A stretch of 51,939 nt of DNA from an uncultured Faecalibacterium sp. (GTDB taxonomy: Bacteria > Bacillota > Clostridia > Oscillospirales > Ruminococcaceae). A model generated the notes under the pieces. It saw nothing but the letters and a program-made list of their open reading frames with translations, was not told the DNA's origin and searched no databases. The position numbers were made by a program, and so were the translations under genes. This document shows positions 42,451-49,993 of this stretch, one piece after another (within the stretch, counting starts at the first letter, position 1; each line of letters starts with the position of its first letter). Location of the stretch: contig CABQHF010000001.1 of assembly GCA_902463905.1 (NCBI GenBank), forward strand, positions 1 to 51,939, given 5' to 3'.

Positions 42451-42999
42451 TTACTTCGCCTCCTTCTTCTTGATGATGCCGTCGATGATGGCATCAATGT
42501 TGGTAATGTCGCTGAGGTCCATGTGCAGAGCCTCCCCCACCAGCATGAGGATCTGGTTCAGGACGATGAGGCCAAAGGAAATGACCAGCGAGATGTAGAT
42601 AACGAACATGGGCACCTTCATGACCGGGGTGGTCTGGCCGGCACTCATCTGCTTGGCCACCAAGGCCACGCTGAAACGCAGCATGGTGCAGGAGAACACG
42701 ATCAGGGCCACTTTGGCAATGTAGTTGATCACCTTGCCGACCACGGTGCCCTTGAGCTTTTCAGTCAGGGCGGTAACGCTGACCTGGGTGCCGTCCCGGA
42801 GGCCCAGCTCGGTGCCGATCAGGGCCATATAGACCATGCAGTACAGGGCCATTTCTTCGGTCCAGGGCATGGACCCTTTGATAAAGTTGCGGTTCACCAC
42901 CGAGACAAAGTAGCACACGACCATGATCACAAAGGTCAGGGCCGTTGCCCACAACTCGGCCAGGGTGACACCACGAACCACTTTTTTCAGTGCTTTCAT
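42451..42999 (-). CDS. dctQ: TRAP transporter small permease (DctQ)
   Basis: 182 aa, start behind AGGAGGAG. It has four predicted membrane helices and the DctQ signature region MPWTEEMALYCMVYMALIG followed by GTELGLRDGTQVSV. DctQ pairs with DctM to form the membrane part of a TRAP transporter that takes up organic or sugar acids delivered by a DctP binding protein. The C-terminus is lengthened by about 20 charged residues. No dctP gene is found nearby; an IS200 element lies immediately upstream, where dctP often sits. Confidence 0.93.
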   Translation of the reverse strand: MKALKKVVRGVTLAELWATALTFVIMVVCYFVSVVNRNFIKGSMPWTEEMALYCMVYMALIGTELGLRDGTQVSVTALTEKLKGTVVGKVINYIAKVALIVFSCTMLRFSVALVAKQMSAGQTTPVMKVPMFVIYISLVISFGLIVLNQILMLVGEALHMDLSDITNIDAIIDGIIKKKEAK

Positions 43000-43019
43000 G
43001 GAAGCTCCTCCTGTGTATC

Positions 43020-43770
43020 AGTCAAAACCACCGGCTGAGCCGGTGGCTTGAGTAAGCCCTAGAAGGACATAATACTAGCAAAGCCCCTTAAAGGGCCACG
43101 AATGGGTCCGCCAACTGCATTCCTGTCTCGTGGCAGGCCCCTCAAGGGGCCCTTTTATTTACGCCTTAGTTTCCTTGCTACCCGTAAACGGGTCCACGAA
43201 CTCCTTAAGGCTCAACTGATCGGCAATCTGGTCCTGTTGCAGTTGATTTCTAATGTACTCTTGGATTTTCTTTTTGTTCTTTCCCACCGTATCCACGAAG
43301 TATCCCCTGGCCCAGAAATGCCGATTGCCATACTTATACTTCAGATTTGCATGTCTGTCGAAAATCATGAGACTGCTCTTTCCTTTGAGATATCCCATGA
43401 CGTAGGAAATGCTGTACTTCGGTGGAAAACTTATCAGCATATGGATATGGTCAGGGCAGGCCTCCGCTTCAATGATATCAATACTTTTTTGTTCGCACAA
43501 CTGGCGCAGTATCTGCCCTATATCCTTTTTGATCTGACCGTAAATTACCATTCTCCGATATTTCGGTGCAAACACTACATGGTATTGACATCTCCACGTG
43601 GTATGGCTTAAACTATCTACGTCTTTGTTATCTTTCATTTCAAAGATAAACCTCCCTGTTCCTAGAATGTGGTTGGCAAACCCACACTCTATTCTACGGG
43701 GAGGTTTCTCTTTGTCTAGGGCTAAAGCCGTTTTTATTCCACCAGCAGAGCTGGTGGTTGTCGCTCGCTT
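43020..43770 (-). mobile_element. IS200/IS605-type insertion element (tnpA only)
   Basis: The element carries one transposase gene and has characteristic subterminal hairpins at both ends: CCACCGGCTGAGCCGGTGG (43029-43047) and CCACCAGCAGAGCTGGTGG (43739-43757). A third structure, GGCCCCTCAAGGGGCC (43136-43151), lies just after tnpA. There is no tnpB and there are no terminal inverted repeats, as expected for IS200. It sits between the FadR-type regulator and the TRAP operon. Confidence 0.85.
43159..43638 (-). CDS. tnpA: IS200-family transposase TnpA
   Basis: 159 aa, full length for a Y1-HUH transposase. The HUH motif is HIHMLIS and the catalytic Tyr lies in IQEYIRNQ near the C-terminus. TnpA dimers cut and join single-stranded DNA at hairpins beside short target sequences. 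All catalytic residues are present, so the element may be mobile. Confidence 0.95.
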   Translation of the reverse strand: MKDNKDVDSLSHTTWRCQYHVVFAPKYRRMVIYGQIKKDIGQILRQLCEQKSIDIIEAEACPDHIHMLISFPPKYSISYVMGYLKGKSSLMIFDRHANLKYKYGNRHFWARGYFVDTVGKNKKKIQEYIRNQLQQDQIADQLSLKEFVDPFTGSKETKA

Positions 43771-43783
43771 AAATTATTTAATA

Positions 43784-43816
43784 TAACACCGCTGACAGGA
43801 GATGTCAACGGTGTTA
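43784..43816 (-). terminator. Terminator-like hairpin after the FadR-type regulator
   Basis: TAACACCGCTGACA (43784-43797) pairs with TGTCAACGGTGTTA (43803-43816), 14 bp with one G-U. An A/T-rich stretch follows on the minus strand. The IS200 element begins just beyond it. Confidence 0.6.
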
Positions 43817-43866
43817 GAGCTTATTCTCTATATCTTACAAGCGATTCGTCCATTCTTTGTTCATAT

Positions 43867-44619
43867 TTACAATATGTTTTCCTGGTGCTCCTTTTCGCTC
43901 TCGCTCATGCGCCGGACGACCTCGATGCTCTCCCGGTCCTGGGCCACGTGCTCGTACATACTGTCATAGGCCTTTTGGGGGTCGTTGGCGCAGATACCCT
44001 CGGCGATCAGGCCGTGGGTGCGGATGGTATCCTCCAGCAACTCGGGGGCCTTGAACTTGGTGAACATATCAATACTATAGGTGATCACCGGCATGATCTC
44101 GGTGATCACGCTGTTGTGGGTGCAGCGGGCGATGCAGGCGTGGAACTCCTTGTCGGCAGGGCCATGGTCCTCCCCGGTGCGGATCTTGTGCTCCACCTGC
44201 TGGCACAGCAGCCGCAGGGGCTCTTTTTCGTTTTCCTGAATGCGCTGGGCCGCCAGCTGGGCCACCCACGGCTCCAGCCGCAGGCGCAGCTCCATCAGGT
44301 CCATAGCCAGGGTGATCTTATCCTTGACATAGGCAAAGCCCAGCGGGTCCTCGATCTGGCCCGGCTTCTCCACCACATAGGTGCCCTTGCCCCGGCGAAT
44401 CTCCAGGCAGTTGCGGGCCACTAAAATCTTGACCGCCTCGCGGATGGTGCCGCGGCCCACATTCAGGCGGGACGCCAGCTCAAACTCGTTGGGCAGCTTT
44501 TCCCCCGCATTGATGTTTTGGTCGATGATGACCTGATTGATCTGTTCCGCCACCTGCTCCGCCAGCGAGGATGTGCGGTTGTCCTGGATATTGCTGAATA
44601 CGTTCTGTTCTTGTTTCAT
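43867..44619 (-). CDS. FadR-subfamily GntR transcriptional regulator
   Basis: 250 aa from the ATG at 44619, behind GGAGAA; the open frame to 44673 is not supported by an RBS. It has an N-terminal winged helix-turn-helix (LPNEFELASRLNVGRGTIREAVKIL) and a C-terminal FCD domain with its metal/ligand His and Asp pattern (DKEFHACIARC, then THGLIAEGI and YEHVAQD). FadR-type regulators of this kind repress sugar-acid operons and are released by the acid or its metabolite. It is transcribed in the same direction as the TRAP/dehydratase operon, which suggests that operon as its target. Confidence 0.92.
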   Translation of the reverse strand: MKQEQNVFSNIQDNRTSSLAEQVAEQINQVIIDQNINAGEKLPNEFELASRLNVGRGTIREAVKILVARNCLEIRRGKGTYVVEKPGQIEDPLGFAYVKDKITLAMDLMELRLRLEPWVAQLAAQRIQENEKEPLRLLCQQVEHKIRTGEDHGPADKEFHACIARCTHNSVITEIMPVITYSIDMFTKFKAPELLEDTIRTHGLIAEGICANDPQKAYDSMYEHVAQDRESIEVVRRMSESEKEHQENIL

Positions 44620-44683
44620 GGTTCTGGTTCTCCGTTCTGTGCCGCTCCCCGTTGTACGGAACATTCCCTGCAAGAAACGTCAT

Positions 44684-44696
44684 GACGTCGGACGTC
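44684..44696. promoter_or_regulatory. Possible operator: GACGTC doublet
   Basis: GACGTCGGACGTC (44684-44696) is a near-palindrome just downstream of the regulator's -10 element, a place that suits autoregulation. The assignment to this regulator is a guess. Confidence 0.35.
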
Positions 44697-44711
44697 GGTT
44701 ATCACGCTTCT

Positions 44712-44740
44712 ATTATAGGGGGCTGTATCCAAAAAAACAA
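44712..44740 (-). promoter_or_regulatory. Promoter of the FadR-type regulator
   Basis: On the minus strand: TTGTTT (44740-44735), a 17-bp spacer, then a consensus TATAAT (44717-44712), about 93 bp before the start codon. I see nothing specific in 44741-44910. Confidence 0.7.
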
Positions 44741-44914
44741 GCGGCATTTTGCGTTTTTGTTCTGATATATTTTTCACTTCGTCTATTTCTATTGCAGGGT
44801 GTACAAATCAAACCTGTTGTTTTTGTGCAGTTTATTTCTCTCTAGGATTTTTGTGGGTTGAAGCAGACTGTTTTGTTCGGCATTTAGGATGAAAAACTAG
44901 CGTCGTCAGCCCCC

Positions 44915-44943
44915 TTGACGCCGGCAATGCAAAGGGGTATACT
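44915..44943 (+). promoter_or_regulatory. Strong promoter of the T-box/BASS transcript
   Basis: TTGACG (44915-44920), a 17-bp spacer, then TATACT (44938-44943), just upstream of the T-box leader. Confidence 0.8.
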
Positions 44944-44949
44944 TCGGGT

Positions 44950-45243
44950 CAATGAAATATTCGGCTATGACGAGAACAAGTACCCGGGGTGCAACACTCC
45001 AGAGAGCTGTCGGTAGGTGCAAGACAGCGTGGAGCCCTGTGGGAAGATCCTCTCCGAGCTTTCGGGCTGAAACAGCGTGTGTTGTGTGTAGGCCCGGACG
45101 GCAGGCTTCCGTTATCAGGAGCCGCGCATTGTTGGATGCGCACTGAGGGGTCGGCTCCATTGAACGGGTCGGCAAGTAAGAGTGGTACCGCAGAGGATTT
45201 GTACGCCTTTGTCTCTTATGAAGGGAGACAAAGGCGTTTTTTA
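44950..45243 (+). ncRNA. T-box leader RNA with terminator
   Basis: The leader has the standard order of T-box elements: the AGTA motif in ACAAGTACCC (about 44977-44986), an AGAGAG distal-loop motif (45001-45006) with the paired CTGTC/GACAG, and the T-box bulge sequence AGTGGTACCGC (45181-45191). A terminator follows (ACGCCTTTGTCTC pairing with its complement, then T6, 45203-45243). Uncharged tRNA binding would disrupt the terminator and switch on the transporter gene. Opposite the AGTA motif the 3' strand reads GGGAAGATCCTCTC, which makes ATC (Ile, 45047-45049) the best specifier candidate; this reading is tentative. Confidence 0.88.
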
Positions 45244-45314
45244 TTGCGGCACCGGGCCATTCCGGATGTTTCATGCAAAAAAACAGTCTGCAGCAAAAGA
45301 AAGGACGAATCAAC

Positions 45315-46256
45315 ATGAAAACTCTGGAAAAAGTAAGCGATTTTGTGGGCAAGTATATGGCCGCTATCGTCATCGTGGTGGCTGCCGGTGCCCTGTTCTT
45401 CCCCGGCCCGTTCAGCGTTGTCAAGACCTCCTGGGTCAACACCCTGCTGGGGGTGGTGATGTTCGGCATGGGCCTGACCCTGAAGCCCAATGACTTCAAG
45501 GTGGTGTTCAGCCGCCCGAAGGATGTCATCGTGGGCTGTGTGGCACAGTTCACCCTCATGCCTTTTCTGGCATGGATGCTGACCATGGTGTTCCACCTGC
45601 CTACGGAGCTGGCCATCGGCGTCATTCTGGTGGGCACCTGCCCCGGCGGCACCTCTTCCAACGTGATGACCTACCTGTCCAAGGGTGATGTGGCCCTGTC
45701 CGTTGGCATGACCGCCGTTTCCACGGTGCTGGCCCCCATCCTGACTCCCCTGCTGACCCTGCTGTACGCTGGCCAGCGGGTGGATGTGAACCCGGTGAAT
45801 ATGTTCCTGTCCATCGTCAAGGTGGTGCTGGTACCCATTGCTCTGGGCTTTGTGGTCAACCACTTCTTCCACGCCTTTACGGAAAATGCGGTCCGGGTGC
45901 TGCCCCTGGTGTCCACCACCGCCATCGTGCTGATCATCTGCGCCGTGGTGTCTGCCAACAGTGCTAAGATCATGACCAGCGGCCTGCTGATCCTGGTGGT
46001 GGTGGTGCTCCACAACCTGCTGGGCTACCTTACCGGCTTTGCAGTAGGCAAGGCCCTGAAGCTGGATTCCACCAAGTGCCGCGCTATCTCCATCGAGGTC
46101 GGTATGCAGAACTCCGGCCTGGCCACCAGCCTGGCTGCCGCCCACTTTGCCCAGTACCCCCTGGCCACCATCCCGGGTGCTGTGTTCTCGGTGTGGCACA
46201 ACATCTCCGGTGCTGTGCTGGCCAACTTCTTTGCCCGTACCGCCGATAAGCAGTAA
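45315..46256 (+). CDS. BASS-family sodium symporter (T-box controlled)
   Basis: 313 aa from the ATG at 45315, behind AAAGGAC; the earlier ATG at 45273 lacks an RBS. It is a membrane protein of the bile acid:sodium symporter family, with about nine or ten helices and the sodium-site motifs MGLTLKP and GTCPGGTSSNVMTYL, plus GMQNSGLA in the second half. Despite the family name, bacterial members often carry organic anions such as ketopantoate or other 2-keto acids. Control by an amino-acid-starvation T-box points to an amino-acid-related substrate; if the specifier is Ile, branched-chain keto acids are a reasonable guess. Confidence 0.93.
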   Translation: MKTLEKVSDFVGKYMAAIVIVVAAGALFFPGPFSVVKTSWVNTLLGVVMFGMGLTLKPNDFKVVFSRPKDVIVGCVAQFTLMPFLAWMLTMVFHLPTELAIGVILVGTCPGGTSSNVMTYLSKGDVALSVGMTAVSTVLAPILTPLLTLLYAGQRVDVNPVNMFLSIVKVVLVPIALGFVVNHFFHAFTENAVRVLPLVSTTAIVLIICAVVSANSAKIMTSGLLILVVVVLHNLLGYLTGFAVGKALKLDSTKCRAISIEVGMQNSGLATSLAAAHFAQYPLATIPGAVFSVWHNISGAVLANFFARTADKQ

Positions 46257-46276
46257 GCGGAAGGCGGTTTTACTCC

Positions 46277-46325
46277 AAAAGGAGCGGTTGTATGCGGAAA
46301 GTTCCGTGTACAGCCGCTCCTTTTT
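46277..46325 (+). terminator. Terminator after the BASS transporter gene
   Basis: AAAAGGAGCGG with following bases pairs with CCGCTCCTTTTT across a partly paired 25-nt loop. A T5 run ends it. Confidence 0.8.
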
Positions 46326-46341
46326 CATGGTTTTGCAAAGC

Positions 46342-46388
46342 AAAAGACCAGAGCCCAGCCGTAAACGGCCTTCTGGCTCTGGTCTTTT
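46342..46388. terminator. Bidirectional terminator hairpin
   Basis: AAAAGACCAGAGCC (46342-46355) pairs with GGCTCTGGTCTTTT (46375-46388), with T and A tracts on both strands. It separates the BASS gene from the IS3 remnant. Confidence 0.88.
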
Positions 46389-46403
46389 GTCGGGGCTTTT
46401 CTA

Positions 46404-46745
46404 TCAGCTCCTGTTGTGGGTCAATGTTTTTTCAGCAAGCTGTCTTACTTCTTGTAAACGTAGACAGTAGCAACGCCGTTGGCCACAGCACCGTTTACAG
46501 ATTGCTGCCTGACTTCCTTCTCCGTTAAGGTAGGCTTGTACAGCAGATAGTTTCAGTTCCTTTGAATATCGTCGTTTCTCTGTACGCCGAAATCCACTTT
46601 TTCCATGGGTTTCATATATTCTAACCCAATCCTGAAATGTCTGTCTGCTTACTCCTAACTGCTTCGCTTCTGCTCCCTGACTTGTTTCTCTTTGTTGGTA
46701 TCGCTCCACGGATTGGATGATCTCTTCTGGTGTCCGTTTTGACAT
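46404..46745 (-). pseudogene. IS3/IS150-type transposase OrfA remnant
   Basis: From the Met at 46745 the sequence is a typical IS3-group OrfA N-terminus with a helix-turn-helix (AKQLGVSRQTFQDWVRIYE) and SGFRRTEKRRYSKELKL. Homology ends after YLNGEGS; the remaining 35 residues look random and there is no OrfB. It is a truncated, immobile remnant. Confidence 0.8.
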
Positions 46746-46750
46746 AATAA

Positions 46751-46810
46751 TGCTCCCCATAGTGTAGTCTCGAATTTTTGTTATTTCGAGTGTCTACTCT
46801 ATGGGGAGCA
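46751..46810. repeat. 60-bp imperfect palindrome beside the IS3 remnant
   Basis: TGCTCCCCATAG at 46751 pairs with CTATGGGGAGCA at 46799-46810, and TCTCGAA pairs with TTTCGAG inside. The IS remnant's start codon lies just outside. It may be an IS end or the terminator of the small His-rich gene. Confidence 0.7.
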
Positions 46811-46847
46811 TATCAAACTGGTGCAGCAGCCTTTTTGTCTGTGGAGG

Positions 46848-47081
46848 TTATTTGTGCCGACGGGGGCGGATGTGCACCTCGGGAATGGCCACGTTGTCGT
46901 AATGGATGGGGTCCTCGGCGTGAGGATGCTCCCCGGTGGCATGAGAGGTGTCTTCTGCGGGGTGGTGTACCTTGCCGGTATGGACCTCCGGCAGAGCCAC
47001 CGTTTCCTCCGAATGAGACTTGTCCGGCTTGCTCCAGATCTTTTGTTGGAACCACATCTTCAGGTGGTGTTTCAGCGACAT
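46848..47081 (-). CDS. 77-aa His-rich protein downstream of gltS
   Basis: The start at 47081 has a strong AAAGGAG RBS and the coding frame follows gltS by 52 bp. The protein is hydrophilic, with a basic N-terminus (MSLKHHLKMWFQQKIW) followed by many His and Glu residues. It contains a duplicated motif (VALPEVHTGK and VAIPEVHIRP). No signal peptide is seen. His clustering suggests metal binding, and the motif pair suggests a short tandem repeat. The function is unknown; it may be a regulator or accessory peptide of the transporter upstream. Confidence 0.7.
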   Translation of the reverse strand: MSLKHHLKMWFQQKIWSKPDKSHSEETVALPEVHTGKVHHPAEDTSHATGEHPHAEDPIHYDNVAIPEVHIRPRRHK

Positions 47082-47133
47082 GATGATGCTCCTTTCCCGG
47101 TGTGCAGGGGCACACCGAAAGTTCAAGACAGGA

Positions 47134-48321
47134 TCAGATAAAGTTGATGAATACCGTAATGACAAGGCTGTTGATGAAATCCGCGAACAGACTGCCCACC
47201 AGCGGGATGAGCAGATAGGCCTTGACGGAAGGGGAATACTTGTCGCACACGGCCTGCATGTTGGCCATGGCGTTGGGGGTGGCACCCATGCCGAAGCCGC
47301 AGGTGCCGGAAACGATGACGGCCGCGTCGTAGTCGCGGCCCATGACGTTGTACACGATCGCAAAAGAATACAGGATCATGAACAGGGTCTGACCGGCCAG
47401 CAGCACCACCAGCGGCAGAGCCAGCTCGGCCAGCTGCCAGATCTTCAGGGTGATCATGGCCATGCCAAGGAAGAGCGACAGGCAGATGCCGCCGATGTCG
47501 TTGATCTCGCCCATATATACCGTGAACTTGCCGCCGTATTCGCCCAGATTGCGGATGCAGGCGGCGGCGATCATGGCACCGATGTAGATGGGAAAGGTCA
47601 TGCCGGTCAGGCTGAGCAGCTTGCTCAGCACCGTGCCGATGCCCATGGCGATGATCAGCTGGAAGCTGGCGGCGGGGTACATGCTGCTGTGACGCTCGTG
47701 CTTGATCTCTTCTTCCACCAGCAGGCTGTCGTCCTCGGGCACGATGGTGTCCAGCAGGTGGTGGCGCTCAATGAGCATCTTGCCGAGCGGGCCGCCCATC
47801 ATGCTGCCGGCGATCAGGCCGTAGGTGGCGGCGGCGGTGCACAGGGTGGTGGCACCCTTGATGCCAAAGTCCTCCAGCACCGGGCCAAAGGCACCGGCGG
47901 TGCCGTGGCCGCCCACCATGGGGATGGAGCCGGTGCAAAGGCCCACCAGCGGGTCCACACCCAGCAGGTTGGCCAGCCCAACGGCCAGGAAGTTCTGGCT
48001 GACGATCAGCACGATGACGACGCCCAGGAACACGATCATGGCCTTGCCGCCGCTTTTCAACACCTTGAGGTTGGCCTGAAAGCCCACCGAGGTGAAGAAC
48101 ATGACCATGCACACCTCTTTGAGGGTGTCGTCAAAGGCGAACTCTGCCACGCCGGTCACATAGCAGATGCAGGTGAAAATGGCAAACAGCACGCCGCCGA
48201 TGACCGGCGCGGGGATGCAGAATTTATCCAGCAGGCGTACCCGTTCCCGCAGAAACTTGCCCAGCATCAGCACCAGCACCGCAAGGGCCAGGGTCTGATA
48301 CATATCCAATTCGATCTTCAT
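47134..48321 (-). CDS. gltS: Sodium/glutamate symporter GltS
   Basis: 395 aa, start behind GAGGGAAAG. It has the inverted-repeat architecture of the ESS/GltS family, with about ten helices and the paired re-entrant motifs GSIPMVGGHGTAGAFG and GTCGFGMGATPNAMANM. GltS imports glutamate with sodium. The gene follows a TAXI-type binding protein by 26 bp and precedes a His-rich peptide gene, an unusual set discussed in the findings. Confidence 0.95.
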   Translation of the reverse strand: MKIELDMYQTLALAVLVLMLGKFLRERVRLLDKFCIPAPVIGGVLFAIFTCICYVTGVAEFAFDDTLKEVCMVMFFTSVGFQANLKVLKSGGKAMIVFLGVVIVLIVSQNFLAVGLANLLGVDPLVGLCTGSIPMVGGHGTAGAFGPVLEDFGIKGATTLCTAAATYGLIAGSMMGGPLGKMLIERHHLLDTIVPEDDSLLVEEEIKHERHSSMYPAASFQLIIAMGIGTVLSKLLSLTGMTFPIYIGAMIAAACIRNLGEYGGKFTVYMGEINDIGGICLSLFLGMAMITLKIWQLAELALPLVVLLAGQTLFMILYSFAIVYNVMGRDYDAAVIVSGTCGFGMGATPNAMANMQAVCDKYSPSVKAYLLIPLVGSLFADFINSLVITVFINFI

Positions 48322-48347
48322 TGCTTTCCCTCGATTTCCCGGCAGAC

Positions 48348-49313
48348 TCAGTCCACCGTAATTCCGGCCTGCTTATACCAGGCCGCTGCGCCTGCGTGGA
48401 AGGGGATGCCAACGCCCTCTACTGCGTCGGTCTCCGGGTCCAGTGCAAGGCCAAGCTGTTCTTCCAGCGCTTCGCGGCTGGAGAACAGCAGTTCGGTGAG
48501 CTGCTGCACCTGCCTGGAGGACAGGGAATCGCTGGCCAGCAGAACGGCTTTGACGCCCACGGTCTGCACGTCCGCCTTCTGGCCGGGATAAGTGCCGGCC
48601 GGGATGGTGACCTCGTTGTAGGCGCTGTAGGCGCTGCGCAGGCGCTGTGCGGCGGAGCCGTCCACATTCAGCAGGCGGATGCCGCATTCGCCTGCCAGCT
48701 CGGTGACCACCGGGCTGGGGATGCCGACTGTGATGACGATGGCGTCGATCTTACCGGCCTTGAGCTGGTCGGCAGCGTCGGTATAGTTCAGGTTGATGGT
48801 GTCCACCAGGCGGTCGTTCAGGCCGTAGGCAGACAGGATCTGAAGGGCATTCTGCTCCGAGCCGGATTCCTCCGCGCCGATGCTCACGGTTTTGCCCTGC
48901 AGGTCCTCGATGGACTGGATGTCCGAGTCGGCCCGCACGATGACCTGACAGGCCTCGGTGTACAGGGCTGCTACCGCGCCGAAGCCGCGGATGTCCTCCT
49001 CCTCTGCAAAAATGCCGGTCTGGTTGCAGGCGTCCTGTGCGAGGTCGGCCTGCGCAATGGCCAGCTGCAGGTATTCGCCGGTGAGCAGGCGCAGGTTGGC
49101 GGCCGAACCGGCGGTGGTCCGGAGCTCGATGGTGCCGTTGGAAGTCTCGTTTTCCAGCGCGGCAAACTGCTCACCAAAATTGTGGTAGACACCACCCTCG
49201 CCGGCAACGCCAAAGCGCAGACGCTTGACCGTCTCGGCGGCAGAGCAGCCGGTGAGCAACAGTGCGGCCAACATACAACCGGCCAGCAGTGCCGCGATCC
49301 ATTTGCGTTTCAT
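48348..49313 (-). CDS. TAXI-family TRAP solute-binding lipoprotein
   Basis: 321 aa from the ATG at 49313. A lipoprotein signal ends in LLTGC. The mature part has the TAXI signature order: GEGGVYHNFG near the start, then TTAGSAANLRLL, AIAQADLA, and LQGKTVSIGAEESGSEQNA. TAXI proteins deliver glutamate-like or other carboxylates to fused TRAP permeases. No TRAP permease is next to it; the partner gene is gltS. Control is probably by the promoter at 49459-49487 and a palindrome in the leader. Confidence 0.9.
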   Translation of the reverse strand: MKRKWIAALLAGCMLAALLLTGCSAAETVKRLRFGVAGEGGVYHNFGEQFAALENETSNGTIELRTTAGSAANLRLLTGEYLQLAIAQADLAQDACNQTGIFAEEEDIRGFGAVAALYTEACQVIVRADSDIQSIEDLQGKTVSIGAEESGSEQNALQILSAYGLNDRLVDTINLNYTDAADQLKAGKIDAIVITVGIPSPVVTELAGECGIRLLNVDGSAAQRLRSAYSAYNEVTIPAGTYPGQKADVQTVGVKAVLLASDSLSSRQVQQLTELLFSSREALEEQLGLALDPETDAVEGVGIPFHAGAAAWYKQAGITVD

Positions 49314-49396
49314 ACTTTTATACACCCCTTTTTCCGCTGCCGCAAACCCGGCAGCTTCTTATTATCGCAAGGCTGAAAATTAGCGCAACAGTAGCA

Positions 49397-49413
49397 GCAT
49401 ATCTGCGATATGC
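49397..49413. promoter_or_regulatory. 17-bp palindrome, possible operator
   Basis: GCATATCTGCGATATGC has 7-bp arms and a 3-bp centre. It lies between the TAXI promoter and start codon and could bind a dimeric regulator. Confidence 0.45.
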
Positions 49414-49458
49414 AAACCAACGTTGTTGCTGTTGCATTAAAAAGTTGGCTTGCTATAA

Positions 49459-49487
49459 ATTATAGTTATATTGCGGATGAAATGCAA
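49459..49487 (-). promoter_or_regulatory. Promoter of the TAXI/gltS operon
   Basis: On the minus strand: TTGCAT (49487-49482), a 17-bp spacer, then TATAAT (49464-49459), about 145 bp before the start codon. Confidence 0.7.
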
Positions 49488-49533
49488 TCACTTTTGCAAA
49501 AGTATGCAGCGAAGAAGCGTTGGGCAGGGCATC

Positions 49534-49564
49534 AAAAAAGGCTCCTCCGTTTCCGGAGGAGCCG
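49534..49564 (-). terminator. Terminator after the small coiled-coil membrane protein gene
   Basis: GGCTCCTCCG pairs with CGGAGGAGCC around a 4-nt loop, followed by T6 on the minus strand. Confidence 0.9.
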
Positions 49565-49571
49565 GACAGAT

Positions 49572-49892
49572 TCAGCCGCCGAACAGGCCAAAGAAGCTGG
49601 TGTGGGTCACGCCCAGGATCAGAAACAGGGCGATGAGCGCAAACAGCACCCCGATGATGATGTCCATCTGATGGACGGTGAGGGGAAAATGATCGTAGAG
49701 CTTTTCCTTGGGATTGACAAAGTTCTTGTCGCCGTTGTCAAGCAGGGACTTTTTGCCTTGTTCAAAGTCGGCCCGCTGATTGGCAAGCTCGGCCTGCTCT
49801 TGTGCCAGCTGTGCTTCGCGGGCAGCCAGAACGGCTTCGCGCCGGGCAAGCTCTGCCTCGCGCTCGGCAGGGGTGAGATCTTTTTGTGCCAT
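49572..49892 (-). CDS. Small membrane protein with coiled coil
   Basis: 106 aa, start behind AGGAGGTG. The first 45 residues are a heptad-like Glu/Ala/Arg helix (AEREAELARREAVLAAREA). A short linker is followed by one transmembrane helix (IIIGVLFALIALFLILGV) and a Gly/Phe tail. I do not recognise the family. It stands alone with its own terminator. It could be a membrane scaffold, but nothing in its context shows a role. Confidence 0.75.
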   Translation of the reverse strand: MAQKDLTPAEREAELARREAVLAAREAQLAQEQAELANQRADFEQGKKSLLDNGDKNFVNPKEKLYDHFPLTVHQMDIIIGVLFALIALFLILGVTHTSFFGLFGG

Positions 49893-49942
49893 ACTGCACC
49901 TCCTGATGGATGTTTATTCTATGATATCACAGAAACATGAAC

Positions 49943-49980
49943 AAAAAAAGGGGCCGCCCGCCCAAAAGGCAGACGGCCCA
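49943..49980 (-). terminator. Terminator after mglC
   Basis: GGGCCGTCTGCC pairs with GGCGGGCGGCCC (one mismatch and a G-U) and is followed by a T7 tract on the minus strand. Confidence 0.85.
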
Positions 49981-49993
49981 CAGAAGAGAGGAC

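Noticed and set aside
45273..45314. Upstream ATG extending the BASS transporter by 14 residues
   Set aside because: It has no RBS and adds a polar stretch not expected before the first helix; the ATG at 45315 has AAAGGAC at good spacing.
46813..47115. 100-aa minus-strand frame overlapping the His-rich gene
   Set aside because: The start has no RBS and the composition is random-looking; the overlapping 77-aa frame has an excellent RBS and internal motif repeat.
48348..49313. Reading the TAXI protein and gltS as a normal TRAP transporter operon
   Set aside because: The adjacent permease has GltS motifs, not DctM/DctQ features, and no fused TRAP permease is in the window.
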